Assembly: GCA_015523645.1 (NCBI GenBank) | Contig: WAJY01000155.1 | Location: 1 to 7,146 of the forward strand | DNA length: 7,146 nt | Direction: 5' to 3' | Origin: Geoglobus sp. | GTDB taxonomy: Archaea; Halobacteriota; Archaeoglobi; Archaeoglobales; Archaeoglobaceae | In this document: piece by piece, positions 1 through 6,084 of the stretch | Numbering within the stretch: the stretch's first letter is position 1 | Layout: every line of letters begins with the position of its first letter | The notes under the pieces: generated by a model | What the model was told of the DNA's origin: nothing | The model's input: the letters and a program-made list of their open reading frames with translations, nothing else | The model's database searches: none | Translations under genes and position numbers: made by a program

Positions 1-765
1 AAGAAGGACAGAATATTCATCGATTTTGAGAACTGGAAGATAATTCCTCTGGAAAACCTGATTGCAATGAAAAAGAATGCAAAGATAATTCCTGTTGTCA
101 ATGATGTTGAGGAGGCTAGGGTGGCTTTAACAACTCTCGAAAAGGGCTCAGATGGAGTTGCAATAACACCAAAACCTAGGAGCGAAATGCAGAAATTCAA
201 AAGTCTGAGTGAGGAGGAGGAAAAGATACATCTGAAAAGGGCGAGGATAGTTGAGATAAAGAAGCTCGGACTTGGTGACAGGGTTTGTGTTGATACGATA
301 TCGCTGATGTCTCCAGGGGAAGGTATGCTCGTTGGAAACACAGCAGAATTTCTGTTTCTTGTTGCCAGTGAGAGTGAAGAGAGCGAATACGTCTCTTCAA
401 GACCGTTCAGGGTGAATGCAGGAAGTGTCAATGCCTATGTGAATGTTGGTGAGAGAACGAAGTATCTTTCAGAGCTTAAAGCCGGTGATGAGGTGGAGAT
501 AGTCAGATTTGATGGAAAGAGAAGGAAGAGTTATGTTGGGAGGGTAAAAATAGAGAAGAGACCGATGATTCTGATAAGGGCTGAAGCGGACAAAGTATCT
601 GGTTCGATAATACTCCAGAATGCAGAAACAATTAAGCTTGTTAAACCAGATGGAAAGCACTTGAGCGTTGCTGAAATCAAGGCTGGAGATGAAGTTCTAG
701 TCTATCTGGGAGAGAAAGCAAGGCATTTCGGTGTTGCTGTGGAGGAGAGCATAATTGAGGGGTAG
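1..765 (+). CDS. aroB': 3-dehydroquinate synthase, archaeal type II (AroB'), 5'-truncated
   Basis: The enzyme makes 3-dehydroquinate from 2-amino-3,7-dideoxy-D-threo-hept-6-ulosonate by NAD+-dependent oxidative deamination and cyclisation. This is the archaeal entry to the shikimate pathway, replacing DAHP and classical AroB. The frame is open from the first base, so the ATG at 67 is internal and the true start lies upstream. 254 residues are visible, most of a protein that is usually somewhat over 300. Recognisable family blocks, counted from the window edge, are ALTTLEKGSDGVAI (about 43-56), the GDRVCVDTISLMSPGEGMLVG region (about 92-112, a family hallmark), the SEYVSSRPFRVNAGSVNAYV stretch (about 123-142), and YLSELKAGDEVEIV (about 152-165). 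The gene overlaps the next one, aroD, by 11 bases. The family call is strong; only the missing N-terminus is unknown. Confidence 0.95.
   Translation, partial: KKDRIFIDFENWKIIPLENLIAMKKNAKIIPVVNDVEEARVALTTLEKGSDGVAITPKPRSEMQKFKSLSEEEEKIHLKRARIVEIKKLGLGDRVCVDTISLMSPGEGMLVGNTAEFLFLVASESEESEYVSSRPFRVNAGSVNAYVNVGERTKYLSELKAGDEVEIVRFDGKRRKSYVGRVKIEKRPMILIRAEADKVSGSIILQNAETIKLVKPDGKHLSVAEIKAGDEVLVYLGEKARHFGVAVEESIIEG
741..747 (+). promoter_or_regulatory. Shine-Dalgarno that decides the aroD TTG start
   Basis: GGAGGAG lies inside the 3' end of aroB' and 7 bases before TTG at 755. It matches the archaeal anti-SD core (GGAGG) and is the main reason to prefer the TTG over the GTG codons further downstream. 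Confidence 0.7.
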
Positions 766-1372
766 TTTTGTTGTGAGTGTGAGAAGCTTTGCCGAAGCTT
801 CCCAGGCTTTGAAGGTAGCAGATGTTATCGAATTCAGGCTCGATCTGTTTCAGAATTTTCCTGAATATGAGAGAATAAAGACGGAGAAGCAGAACATAGT
901 CACAATCAGGACAAAGCAGGATGGCGGAAGGTATGAAGGAGATGAGGATGAAAGAATTGAATTGCTGTGGAAGTACTCAAGGAATGCTGACTACGTGGAT
1001 TTAGAAAGCAGATTAGACGATGATGTCTTTCTCAAGTTTGGGAAGACAAAGGTAATAGAATCATATCATGATTTTATAAAAACTCCTGAATATGAAAAGC
1101 TCAGGGACATTGTTGAAGGGAAGAGAGGAGATTACATTAAGATCGCTGTGATGGGTCAGGAAAAGGAGGATGTGCTGAAGATAGTCAGGCTCATGACAGA
1201 TTATGAAAACGTGATCGCATTTCTCATGGGAAGGAAATTTTCATACACAAGAATCTTGTCATTCATTCTTGGCGCTCCCTTCATCTACTGCTCTCTCTCC
1301 TCCGCAGTTGCCCCCGGGCAGATAGACATCTATACTGCGAAAAAAGTTGTTAAAATGCTATGCAGAACATGA
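755..1372 (+). CDS. aroD: 3-dehydroquinate dehydratase, type I (AroD)
   Basis: This cytoplasmic enzyme dehydrates 3-dehydroquinate to 3-dehydroshikimate through a Schiff base. The 205-residue (beta/alpha)8 protein has the expected type I residues. These are the E-x-R-x-D strand (E26, R28, D30), VDLE with E84, the catalytic His105 in ESYHDF, the Schiff-base Lys129 in YIKIAV, Arg166 in the SYTR segment, and the substrate-binding APGQI loop with Gln189. Length is normal for compact archaeal versions (about 200-220). The start is TTG at 755. It is supported by a GGAGGAG Shine-Dalgarno at 741-747, 7 bases upstream, and by the need to keep the first beta strand (SFVVSVR). The GTG codons at 773 and 779 would cut into that strand. 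The gene overlaps aroB' by 11 bases and the fused tyrA-aroQ-pheA by 4, indicating translational coupling in one operon. Confidence 0.95.
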   Translation: MRGSFVVSVRSFAEASQALKVADVIEFRLDLFQNFPEYERIKTEKQNIVTIRTKQDGGRYEGDEDERIELLWKYSRNADYVDLESRLDDDVFLKFGKTKVIESYHDFIKTPEYEKLRDIVEGKRGDYIKIAVMGQEKEDVLKIVRLMTDYENVIAFLMGRKFSYTRILSFILGAPFIYCSLSSAVAPGQIDIYTAKKVVKMLCRT

Positions 1373-3237
1373 AAATCCTGATCTATGGAATGGGTGGAAT
1401 GGGAAAATTCTTTTACGAATTTTTCAAAAACAGAGGTTACTTAGTTAGGGGTTATGATAAGATTCAGGAGAAAAGTGAGATAGATGAGGAAGAAATCTCC
1501 GGTTTTGATGTGATATTTCTCTGTGTTCCTATGGATGAAATAGAGGGAGCACTGAGCAAGATAGCCAGAAGGACAAAGAATGCACTGATTGTGGACATCT
1601 CAACACTTAAGCACTTCTCAATTCCCCATCTAAAAAGAATCGGTGTTGACTTCCTTAGCATACACCCAATGTTTGGTCCAGATAGCGAAATAGCCCTTTC
1701 AAACATCATTGTGGTCTGGGAAAGTGGTAGAGAGGAGGAAAAGGTTATTCTTGATGAGCTTAAGAGGTCTGGGGCAATCCTAACAAGGATGGATTACGAG
1801 GATCACGACAAAAAGATGGCTGAAATTCAAGGAATTGCGCATTTTCTGCTTTTCCTCTTTGCATTATCAATCAGAGACAGATTCACTAAGGATTACCTTA
1901 AAATAGCCTCCCCAATCTTCATAACAATGCAAAGACTGGCAAGCAGAATAATAAACCAAGACTGGAAACTTTATTTCATCATACAGAGCAACGCTGAAAG
2001 CTTGAGAAAGAAGGTGATAGAAAATGCCTCTCTTCTTGACAGAATTCTTAGAGATGAGAGAGAGTTTGAAAAGCTTTTAAAGGAGATGAGAGAAGTTTTC
2101 AGGGAAGAAGACTCTGGTTTTTTGCTTGATGCATCTAAGGCAACAATGGAGGTCGAGGGATTGGATATGCTTAGGGGATACATAAGAAACATTGATCACC
2201 TCATCCTGAGGCTTATAGAGAAAAGAGTTTCAGCAGGTCAGAAAGTGGCACTGGAGAAGCTTAAGCTGAACCAGCCTGTTGAGATATCCCAAGTTGAGGA
2301 TTTCAAGCTTAGAGAGATAGTTGGAAAGACAAACTTGAATCCGGTCATTATCTCCCAGATATTTGAAAGACTCATGAACATAACAAAAGAAGAAGAGTAC
2401 AAAATTCTAGGAATAAAGAGGAGAATTGCTGTTTTGGGTCCACCAGGAAGTTTTTCAGAGGAGATAGCTCTCAGGCTGACCGGATCAAGACTCCCATTCA
2501 TTTACAGAAACAGCGTAGAGGATGTTTTCTCATCTGTGGTAAATGGAGATGCAGACTATGGTATTGTTCCAATAGAGAACTCGATCCATGGAACCGTTCT
2601 TTCAACTCTAGACTCTCTTCTGAGGTATGATGTCGAGGTTTTTGCCGAATATGAGGCTGAGATAAGGCACAATCTCGTTGCAAAAAGAGATTTGAGCATG
2701 AAGGAGATTGAGATAGTTTACTCACATCCACAAGCAATAGCACAATGCGGTGAGTTTCTGAACAACTACCTACCTCATGCGGAGATCAGATACACCAGAA
2801 CAACAAGTGAAGCTATAGAGCTTCTTGACGATAAGTCTGCTGCAATAGCATCGGAGCTTGCAGCAAGGCTTTACAAACTCCACATAATAAAGAAGGACAT
2901 TCAGTCTCTTGCCTCCAACGTTACAAGATTTTACATAATAAGGAAAGCTAATGAAATTGCGGAGAGCCAGGGAGATTTAACATGCTTGTTCTTTGGAGTG
3001 GATGACAAACCTGGAGCATTGTATAAAGTTTTAGAGGTATTTTATGAGAAAAAGATTAATTTGAGAAAGCTTGAAAGCAGACCAGCAGGAACAAAGCTTG
3101 GAGATTACATATTTTTTGTTGAGGCAGAGAGAAGACTCGATGAAGATACAGTATCTCAGATAGAGTCGAGAACCACATTCTGCAAGGTTGCTGGATTTTT
3201 CAAAAGAATTGAGAAACTGGACGTTTTCAGCGAGTAG
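1369..3237 (+). CDS. tyrA-aroQ-pheA: Trifunctional prephenate dehydrogenase / chorismate mutase / prephenate dehydratase with ACT domain (TyrA-AroQ-PheA)
   Basis: One polypeptide should convert chorismate to prephenate, then to phenylpyruvate or 4-hydroxyphenylpyruvate, the precursors of Phe and Tyr. Counted from ATG 1369 (622 aa), residues 1-265 are TyrA: a Rossmann motif GMGGMG at 7-12, Asp30 ending beta-2 (suggesting NAD+ over NADP+), HPMFGP at 99-104, and a candidate catalytic His158 in IAHF. Residues about 266-345 are AroQ chorismate mutase. By ungapped comparison with E. coli AroQ, Arg269, Arg286, Lys297 and Glu310 match R11, R28, K39 and E52, and Glu333 replaces Q88 as in yeast-type enzymes. 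Residues about 350-527 are prephenate dehydratase with NVTRF (Thr519). Residues about 536-622 are ACT, with GALYKVL and ESRP at 569-572, the usual Phe-binding signature. ATG 1369 overlaps the aroD stop as ATGA; ATG 1360 would add three residues. No Shine-Dalgarno is visible, so coupling to aroD is likely. Confidence 0.95.
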   Translation: MKILIYGMGGMGKFFYEFFKNRGYLVRGYDKIQEKSEIDEEEISGFDVIFLCVPMDEIEGALSKIARRTKNALIVDISTLKHFSIPHLKRIGVDFLSIHPMFGPDSEIALSNIIVVWESGREEEKVILDELKRSGAILTRMDYEDHDKKMAEIQGIAHFLLFLFALSIRDRFTKDYLKIASPIFITMQRLASRIINQDWKLYFIIQSNAESLRKKVIENASLLDRILRDEREFEKLLKEMREVFREEDSGFLLDASKATMEVEGLDMLRGYIRNIDHLILRLIEKRVSAGQKVALEKLKLNQPVEISQVEDFKLREIVGKTNLNPVIISQIFERLMNITKEEEYKILGIKRRIAVLGPPGSFSEEIALRLTGSRLPFIYRNSVEDVFSSVVNGDADYGIVPIENSIHGTVLSTLDSLLRYDVEVFAEYEAEIRHNLVAKRDLSMKEIEIVYSHPQAIAQCGEFLNNYLPHAEIRYTRTTSEAIELLDDKSAAIASELAARLYKLHIIKKDIQSLASNVTRFYIIRKANEIAESQGDLTCLFFGVDDKPGALYKVLEVFYEKKINLRKLESRPAGTKLGDYIFFVEAERRLDEDTVSQIESRTTFCKVAGFFKRIEKLDVFSE

Positions 3238-3415
3238 AGAATATCATCAGAATGAAGATTGCAAAGAGAATTGCGAACATGAAGATCATGAAGTTCCTCT
3301 GCCTCTTCCTGTCCTCCTCATACTTTGTCTTGCAAGCCTTACTGCAGAAGGTTTCATCTGGCTCGATTGCCTTACCACAAACAACACAATGCTTGTGAGG
3401 GATTACTGTTGGCAT
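3227..3415 (-). CDS. DUF2116-type small zinc-ribbon membrane protein
   Basis: This 62-residue protein has an N-terminal CxxC...CxxxC zinc-ribbon (Cys10, Cys13, Cys24, Cys28; HKHCVVCGKAI then FCSKAC). A charged linker rich in K, R and E (about 29-40) follows, then one strongly hydrophobic helix (about 42-59), so it is probably a C-tail-anchored or single-pass membrane protein with the ribbon in the cytoplasm. The start MPxxIPHKHC, the order of ribbon and helix, and the length fit the archaeal DUF2116 family, whose function is unknown to me. It starts at ATG 3415 with no Shine-Dalgarno and a TATA-like box about 26 bases upstream, consistent with a leaderless transcript. Its 3' end runs 11 bases into the convergent tyrA-aroQ-pheA gene. 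The family assignment is from memory of the pattern. Confidence 0.85.
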   Translation of the reverse strand: MPTVIPHKHCVVCGKAIEPDETFCSKACKTKYEEDRKRQRNFMIFMFAILFAIFILMIFSTR

Positions 3416-3437
3416 GCAATAAACTTGCTTCTCTTCT

Positions 3438-3446
3438 TTAAATAGT
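3438..3446 (-). promoter_or_regulatory. TATA-like box for the DUF2116 gene
   Basis: Read on the - strand, the element is CTATTTAAA, preceded by an A/T-rich stretch. Its centre is about 26 bases before the ATG at 3415, which would place transcription initiation at or next to the start codon (leaderless). The position is approximate and comes from spacing only. Confidence 0.45.
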
Positions 3447-3485
3447 TATTCAAAATACCAATGCTAGCAAAGTAGTTATGTGCAC

Positions 3486-3499
3486 CGAAATGTTTTATT
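3486..3499 (+). promoter_or_regulatory. BRE/TATA promoter for the radical SAM gene
   Basis: CCGAAATGTTTTAT combines a purine-rich BRE-like CGAAA with a TTTTAT TATA element. The box centre lies about 31 bases before the ATG at 3527, so transcripts would begin within a few bases of the start codon. No Shine-Dalgarno is present upstream of that ATG, which agrees with a leaderless or near-leaderless mRNA. Confidence 0.55.
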
Positions 3500-3526
3500 G
3501 ACCATTCTCCAAATAAAGTATTTACT

Positions 3527-5005
3527 ATGAAAGAACATATTGATCTTGGATCTGGATACACTCCTTCATCCCGTCAAAAAGCAGAAAGCATGGCTTTGTT
3601 AATAGACAGATGGCTTGGAAATCCTTTCTCGAAAGCCATGCTAAAATTCTGTACATCGAGATGCAAGTGTGGAAGGAGGGTGGAGCTAGCATTGAAAAAA
3701 TTCGGTAATGGAGAAGCAGAATTGTGCTGGAAGTGCAACATTGCATACAGAATTGTCAAGCTGATTCTAAACAGCATAATCTCAAGGCTTGATATAGAAA
3801 AAGATGCAACCATCAAAAATCTTGAAGATCCGATGTGGAGAAAGGGACTTTCTTCAGTTCTCGAAGGACTGGCAAAGTATGGTGTACAGAAGCCTTTCAC
3901 AGCTTACTCACCCTTTTTAGTTGTATGGAATTTCACCAATGCTTGCAATCTTAGATGCAAGCATTGCTACCAAGATGCATCAAAGCCAATGGTGGATGAG
4001 CTCAATACCTATGAAGCACTGAAGGCTGTTGATAAGATGGGTGAGGCTGGAGTGGCGTATGTTGCCTTGTCTGGTGGTGAACCACTGGTAAGGAAAGATT
4101 TTTTCAAAATTGCTGAGAGGATAAGGGAAAATGAAATGGCTTTCTCTCTAGCAACCAATGGAACGCTTTTAACCAAAGAAAATGTTAAAAAGCTTTCAGA
4201 TTTAAACTGTCTCTTCATTCAAATATCTTTAGATGGTGCAACTCCTGAAACACACAATTCATTCAGAGGAAGACAGAGCTTTGAAAGAACAATTCAAGGA
4301 GTGAGGAATGCTGTTGAGTCTGGTATTACAGTTGGAATTGCCACAACTGTAACTAGGCATAACCTAAAAGAGGTTTTTAAAATCATCGATCTCGCTGAAA
4401 AGCTTCATGTAGACATATTCATGCATTACAACTTCATACCAACAGGTAGGGGAAGGGAAATAGTAAATCTTGATCTCACACCTTATGAAAGAGAAGAATT
4501 TTTGGAGATGCTGGCTTCGCAAATTCCGGAAAGAAAGATATCTTTGCTGTCAACAGCTCCACAATACAGCAGGATATGCTCCCAGTTTTCTATGCTCAGT
4601 CTAACCCACTTTGATACTATTGGTCAAAAAAACAGCGATCTTAACTTTTTGGCTGAATTTGTTGGTGGTTGTGGAACTGGCAGACTTTACTGTGCTTTAC
4701 AGCCAAACGGTGACATAACTCCATGTGTTTTCATACCCATAGTAGCAGGGAACATAAAAAGTAATGATTTGCTAGACATCTGGCACAATTCTGAGATTTT
4801 CAGAAAAATAAGGGATAGAAAGAAGTTTTTAGGCTGTGGGGAGTGTAAATTTGTTAACATTTGTGGCGGATGTAGGGCAAGAGCCTTTGCATACTACAAT
4901 GACATTCAAGGTCCAGATCCGGGATGCATTATCAACAAGGAATACTGGGAAATGATAGCCCATAAGTATGAAAAAGAGGTTGAAAACGTCATTTTATCCC
5001 TATGA
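3527..5005 (+). CDS. Radical SAM/SPASM protein with cysteine-rich N-terminal domain, function unknown
   Basis: This 492-residue enzyme has three parts. An N-terminal domain (about 1-125) contains Cys42, Cys46, Cys48 and the pair Cys67/Cys70 (CWKC), probably a Zn or Fe-S site. The radical SAM core (about 128-330) has the cluster motif CxxxCxxC at Cys140, Cys144 and Cys147 (CNLRCKHC), the SAM-binding SGGEPL at 182-187, ATNGT at 209-213 and ISLDG at 233-237. The C-terminal SPASM domain (about 380-470) has Cys382, Cys389, Cys400, Cys437, Cys440, Cys446, Cys449 and Cys467 around PNGDITPC and GGCRARA, enough for two auxiliary [4Fe-4S] clusters. SPASM enzymes modify peptides, proteins or tetrapyrroles (PqqE, AhbC/AhbD, NirJ); which applies here cannot be told. 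The domain layout resembles an uncharacterised archaeal family known from Archaeoglobus and methanogens (from memory). The convergent KaiC-like gene overlaps its last 17 bases. No RiPP precursor-like ORF was seen next to it. Confidence 0.9.
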   Translation: MKEHIDLGSGYTPSSRQKAESMALLIDRWLGNPFSKAMLKFCTSRCKCGRRVELALKKFGNGEAELCWKCNIAYRIVKLILNSIISRLDIEKDATIKNLEDPMWRKGLSSVLEGLAKYGVQKPFTAYSPFLVVWNFTNACNLRCKHCYQDASKPMVDELNTYEALKAVDKMGEAGVAYVALSGGEPLVRKDFFKIAERIRENEMAFSLATNGTLLTKENVKKLSDLNCLFIQISLDGATPETHNSFRGRQSFERTIQGVRNAVESGITVGIATTVTRHNLKEVFKIIDLAEKLHVDIFMHYNFIPTGRGREIVNLDLTPYEREEFLEMLASQIPERKISLLSTAPQYSRICSQFSMLSLTHFDTIGQKNSDLNFLAEFVGGCGTGRLYCALQPNGDITPCVFIPIVAGNIKSNDLLDIWHNSEIFRKIRDRKKFLGCGECKFVNICGGCRARAFAYYNDIQGPDPGCIINKEYWEMIAHKYEKEVENVILSL

Positions 5006-5579
5006 TGTAATCTTTCAATGATGGGTGGAGATCAACAGAGTATCCATTTACCTTTAGACTGAAATTAAACCTTCCATCAATGATTGATTCAGACCTGAGC
5101 TTTAACTCGTTTTCTTTGCCATTCTCAATTTTTACATGGAAGACATCTGAAAACAGCCTTGATATAAGGATCTCATCTCTCTTGGACTGTGCTCCAGCTA
5201 TCATCAAACCCACAACAGTTCCACCTTTGCTCTCAACCTTTTTGATGAGGTTTGAAAGAAAGAGATAGGTCTTTTCCAAGTTGTGAATCAGAATCAATTC
5301 TGAAATCATGGTTAGGCAAACAGATGTTTTTCCTTTAAACTCGTCCATAGACTTTGAAAGGATTATGTTTATCTCGTTGAGATTTGCTATGTTAATGTCT
5401 CTCGAATTGAAAACCTTGAGCTTCTGCTTCCTTCCATAAGCCTCCACAATCCTGTTAACAACCAGCGGATTTTCAGATGAAAACCAGATGATGTTGTCAG
5501 ATATGCTCGATACTATGGAATAACACAGCGATGGCCCAGGGAATCCTGTGTCTGAAATTACAAGGTAGTTCTTGACCAT
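4989..5579 (-). CDS. KaiC/RAD55-like (RecA-fold) protein with degenerate nucleotide-binding motifs
   Basis: This 196-residue protein has no exact function I recognise. Its layout follows the archaeal KaiC/GvpD/RAD55 group and related DUF835/DUF7504-type domains. It has an opening strand and a loop GFPGPSL at 12-18, where an active Walker A would read GxxGxGK[ST]. A strand-helix unit IIWFSSENP (30-38) follows. The segment about 86-99 resembles the Walker B strand and following helix (IDSLSELLLY in active relatives) but has Thr in place of the Asp. The stretch LFLSNLIKKVESKGGTVVG (106-124) closely fits the next KaiC helix and strand. Missing Lys and Asp argue against ATP hydrolysis, so a scaffold or regulatory role is likely (inference). 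ATG 5579 has AGGAG 10 bases upstream (5590-5594), and an in-frame stop precedes it with no other start. It overlaps the convergent radical SAM gene by 17 bases. Confidence 0.7.
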   Translation of the reverse strand: MVKNYLVISDTGFPGPSLCYSIVSSISDNIIWFSSENPLVVNRIVEAYGRKQKLKVFNSRDINIANLNEINIILSKSMDEFKGKTSVCLTMISELILIHNLEKTYLFLSNLIKKVESKGGTVVGLMIAGAQSKRDEILISRLFSDVFHVKIENGKENELKLRSESIIDGRFNFSLKVNGYSVDLHPSLKDYIIGIK

Positions 5580-5625
5580 TTCATCAGCACTCCTGCTATC
5601 CTTTATCTAGCATCACTTTGAGCAG

Positions 5626-5680
5626 TTAACAAGTTTAGTTGAAATCAATCATATATTTTATTTTTCCCACTTGTTGTTAA
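5626..5680. repeat. Imperfect inverted repeat flanking the KaiC-like gene promoter
   Basis: TTAACAAG at 5626-5633 is mirrored by CTTGTTGTTAA at 5670-5680, with three extra bases in the second arm. The arms lie on either side of the TATA box at 5651-5660. A further GTTAAC occurs at 5684-5689, also matching 5625-5630. This could be an operator, but the DNA is A/T-rich and short matches arise easily. Confidence 0.25.
5651..5667 (-). promoter_or_regulatory. BRE/TATA promoter for the KaiC-like gene
   Basis: On the - strand, GGAAAAA is followed by TAAAATATAT, a good BRE plus TATA pair. Initiation about 25 bases downstream would leave a leader of roughly 50 bases, which fits the AGGAG Shine-Dalgarno before ATG 5579. 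This is unlike the leaderless arrangements elsewhere in the window. Confidence 0.5.
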
Positions 5681-5684
5681 AAAG

Positions 5685-5888
5685 TTAACCGCCAGATATT
5701 ACCCTCAAAACCTTAACAACCCCATCGTCAACATGAGAGTCTATAGGTATCGGTTGTGTATCCTTAACAACAACAACCGTTTCCGGATTGATTCCAATCT
5801 CTTCAAGAACATCAGAATACGTTTTGCCAGCTTCCACCTCAACCTCTTTCTCCTTAAACTCAAAACCTCCTAAAAAGGTTAATTTCAA
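5685..5888 (-). CDS. SAMP2/MoaD/ThiS-like ubiquitin-fold sulfur carrier or protein modifier
   Basis: This is a small beta-grasp protein ending in Gly-Gly (VLRVISGG). That tail is adenylated by an E1-like enzyme (UbaA/MoeB type), then thiocarboxylated or joined to lysines. Visible parts are the first hairpin (MKLTFLG...KEVEVEAG), a helix YSDVLEEIGI (24-33), the strand PETVVVVKDTQPIP (35-48), and the terminal strand VVKVLRVISGG. The spacing and the ending closely follow haloarchaeal SAMP2 (from memory: ...VKVLRLIKGG), which acts in tRNA thiolation and protein conjugation. The start is uncertain. TTG 5888 gives 67 residues, the normal length, and lies one base after the stop of the upstream small ORF. 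ATG 5927 (80 aa) and TTG 5945 (86 aa) would add basic N-terminal tails and overlap that ORF. No strong Shine-Dalgarno precedes any choice, so coupling is likely. Confidence 0.85.
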   Translation of the reverse strand: MKLTFLGGFEFKEKEVEVEAGKTYSDVLEEIGINPETVVVVKDTQPIPIDSHVDDGVVKVLRVISGG

Positions 5889-5889
5889 C

Positions 5890-6051
5890 CTAATCTTCTT
5901 CTGGCAGGATCTCCTTTGCGACCTCATGTATGTCCCTTTCCTCAACTGGGTTTTTTATATCTTCCACATTTTTTATCAAGAGTTTCTCCTCTTTCATCTC
6001 TTCCTTCTTTGTCCCCTTTCTTTTAAATAGCCTCCAGTTGAACCTCCTCAT
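5890..6051 (-). CDS. Small charged protein of 53 residues, unknown
   Basis: I do not recognise this protein. It starts at ATG (MRRFNWRLFKRKG) and ends in EILPEED. It has a basic, partly aromatic N-terminus (residues 1-16, rich in R and K), a middle of mixed K/E charge (KKEEMKEEK), and an acidic C-terminal half with a possible helix DIHEVAKEIL (40-49). There is no cysteine, signal peptide or membrane segment. Evidence that it is real: GTGATC, matching part of the archaeal Shine-Dalgarno consensus GGAGGTGATC, sits at 6056-6061, 4 bases before the ATG. A TATA-like element lies about 37 bases upstream. The frame closes exactly one base before the TTG of the SAMP2-like gene. It may share a transcript, and perhaps a job, with that gene. 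An alternative is a non-coding leader of the SAMP2-like gene. Confidence 0.6.
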   Translation of the reverse strand: MRRFNWRLFKRKGTKKEEMKEEKLLIKNVEDIKNPVEERDIHEVAKEILPEED

Positions 6052-6055
6052 GCTC

Positions 6056-6061
6056 GATCAC
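6056..6061 (-). promoter_or_regulatory. Shine-Dalgarno (GTGATC type) for the 53-residue gene
   Basis: GTGATC on the - strand pairs with the 3' end of archaeal 16S rRNA (…GAUCACCUCC) and is 4 bases from ATG 6051. It is the best single argument for translation of this otherwise unrecognised small gene. Confidence 0.5.
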
Positions 6062-6084
6062 AATAAAATAGTTGTGTTTTAGAC

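Noticed and set aside
67..765. ATG at 67 as the start of the dehydroquinate synthase
   Set aside because: The frame is open to the window edge and the upstream residues read as normal protein, so this ATG is internal to a truncated gene.
3188..3445. 85-residue + strand frame across the DUF2116 gene
   Set aside because: The opposite strand has a clear zinc-ribbon plus membrane helix with a good start, so this frame is its shadow.
3416..3526. Possible RiPP precursor peptide beside the SPASM enzyme
   Set aside because: The gap holds only promoter-like DNA. No short frame with a leader and a Cys-rich or repetitive core was found there or after the gene.
3574..3900. 108-residue - strand frame opposite the N-terminus of the radical SAM gene
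   Set aside because: It has no motif and no initiation signals, and it lies entirely within a well-supported gene.
5640..5690. Possible intrinsic terminator of the SAMP2-like gene
   Set aside because: There are only short T-runs (CTTTTT on the - strand) and no stable hairpin. Archaeal T-rich termination is possible, but the signal is too weak to call.
5788..6030. 80-residue + strand frame opposite the SAMP2-like and 53-residue genes
   Set aside because: It is antisense to the Gly-Gly protein, and its F/L-rich tail is what A/G-rich coding DNA gives on the other strand.
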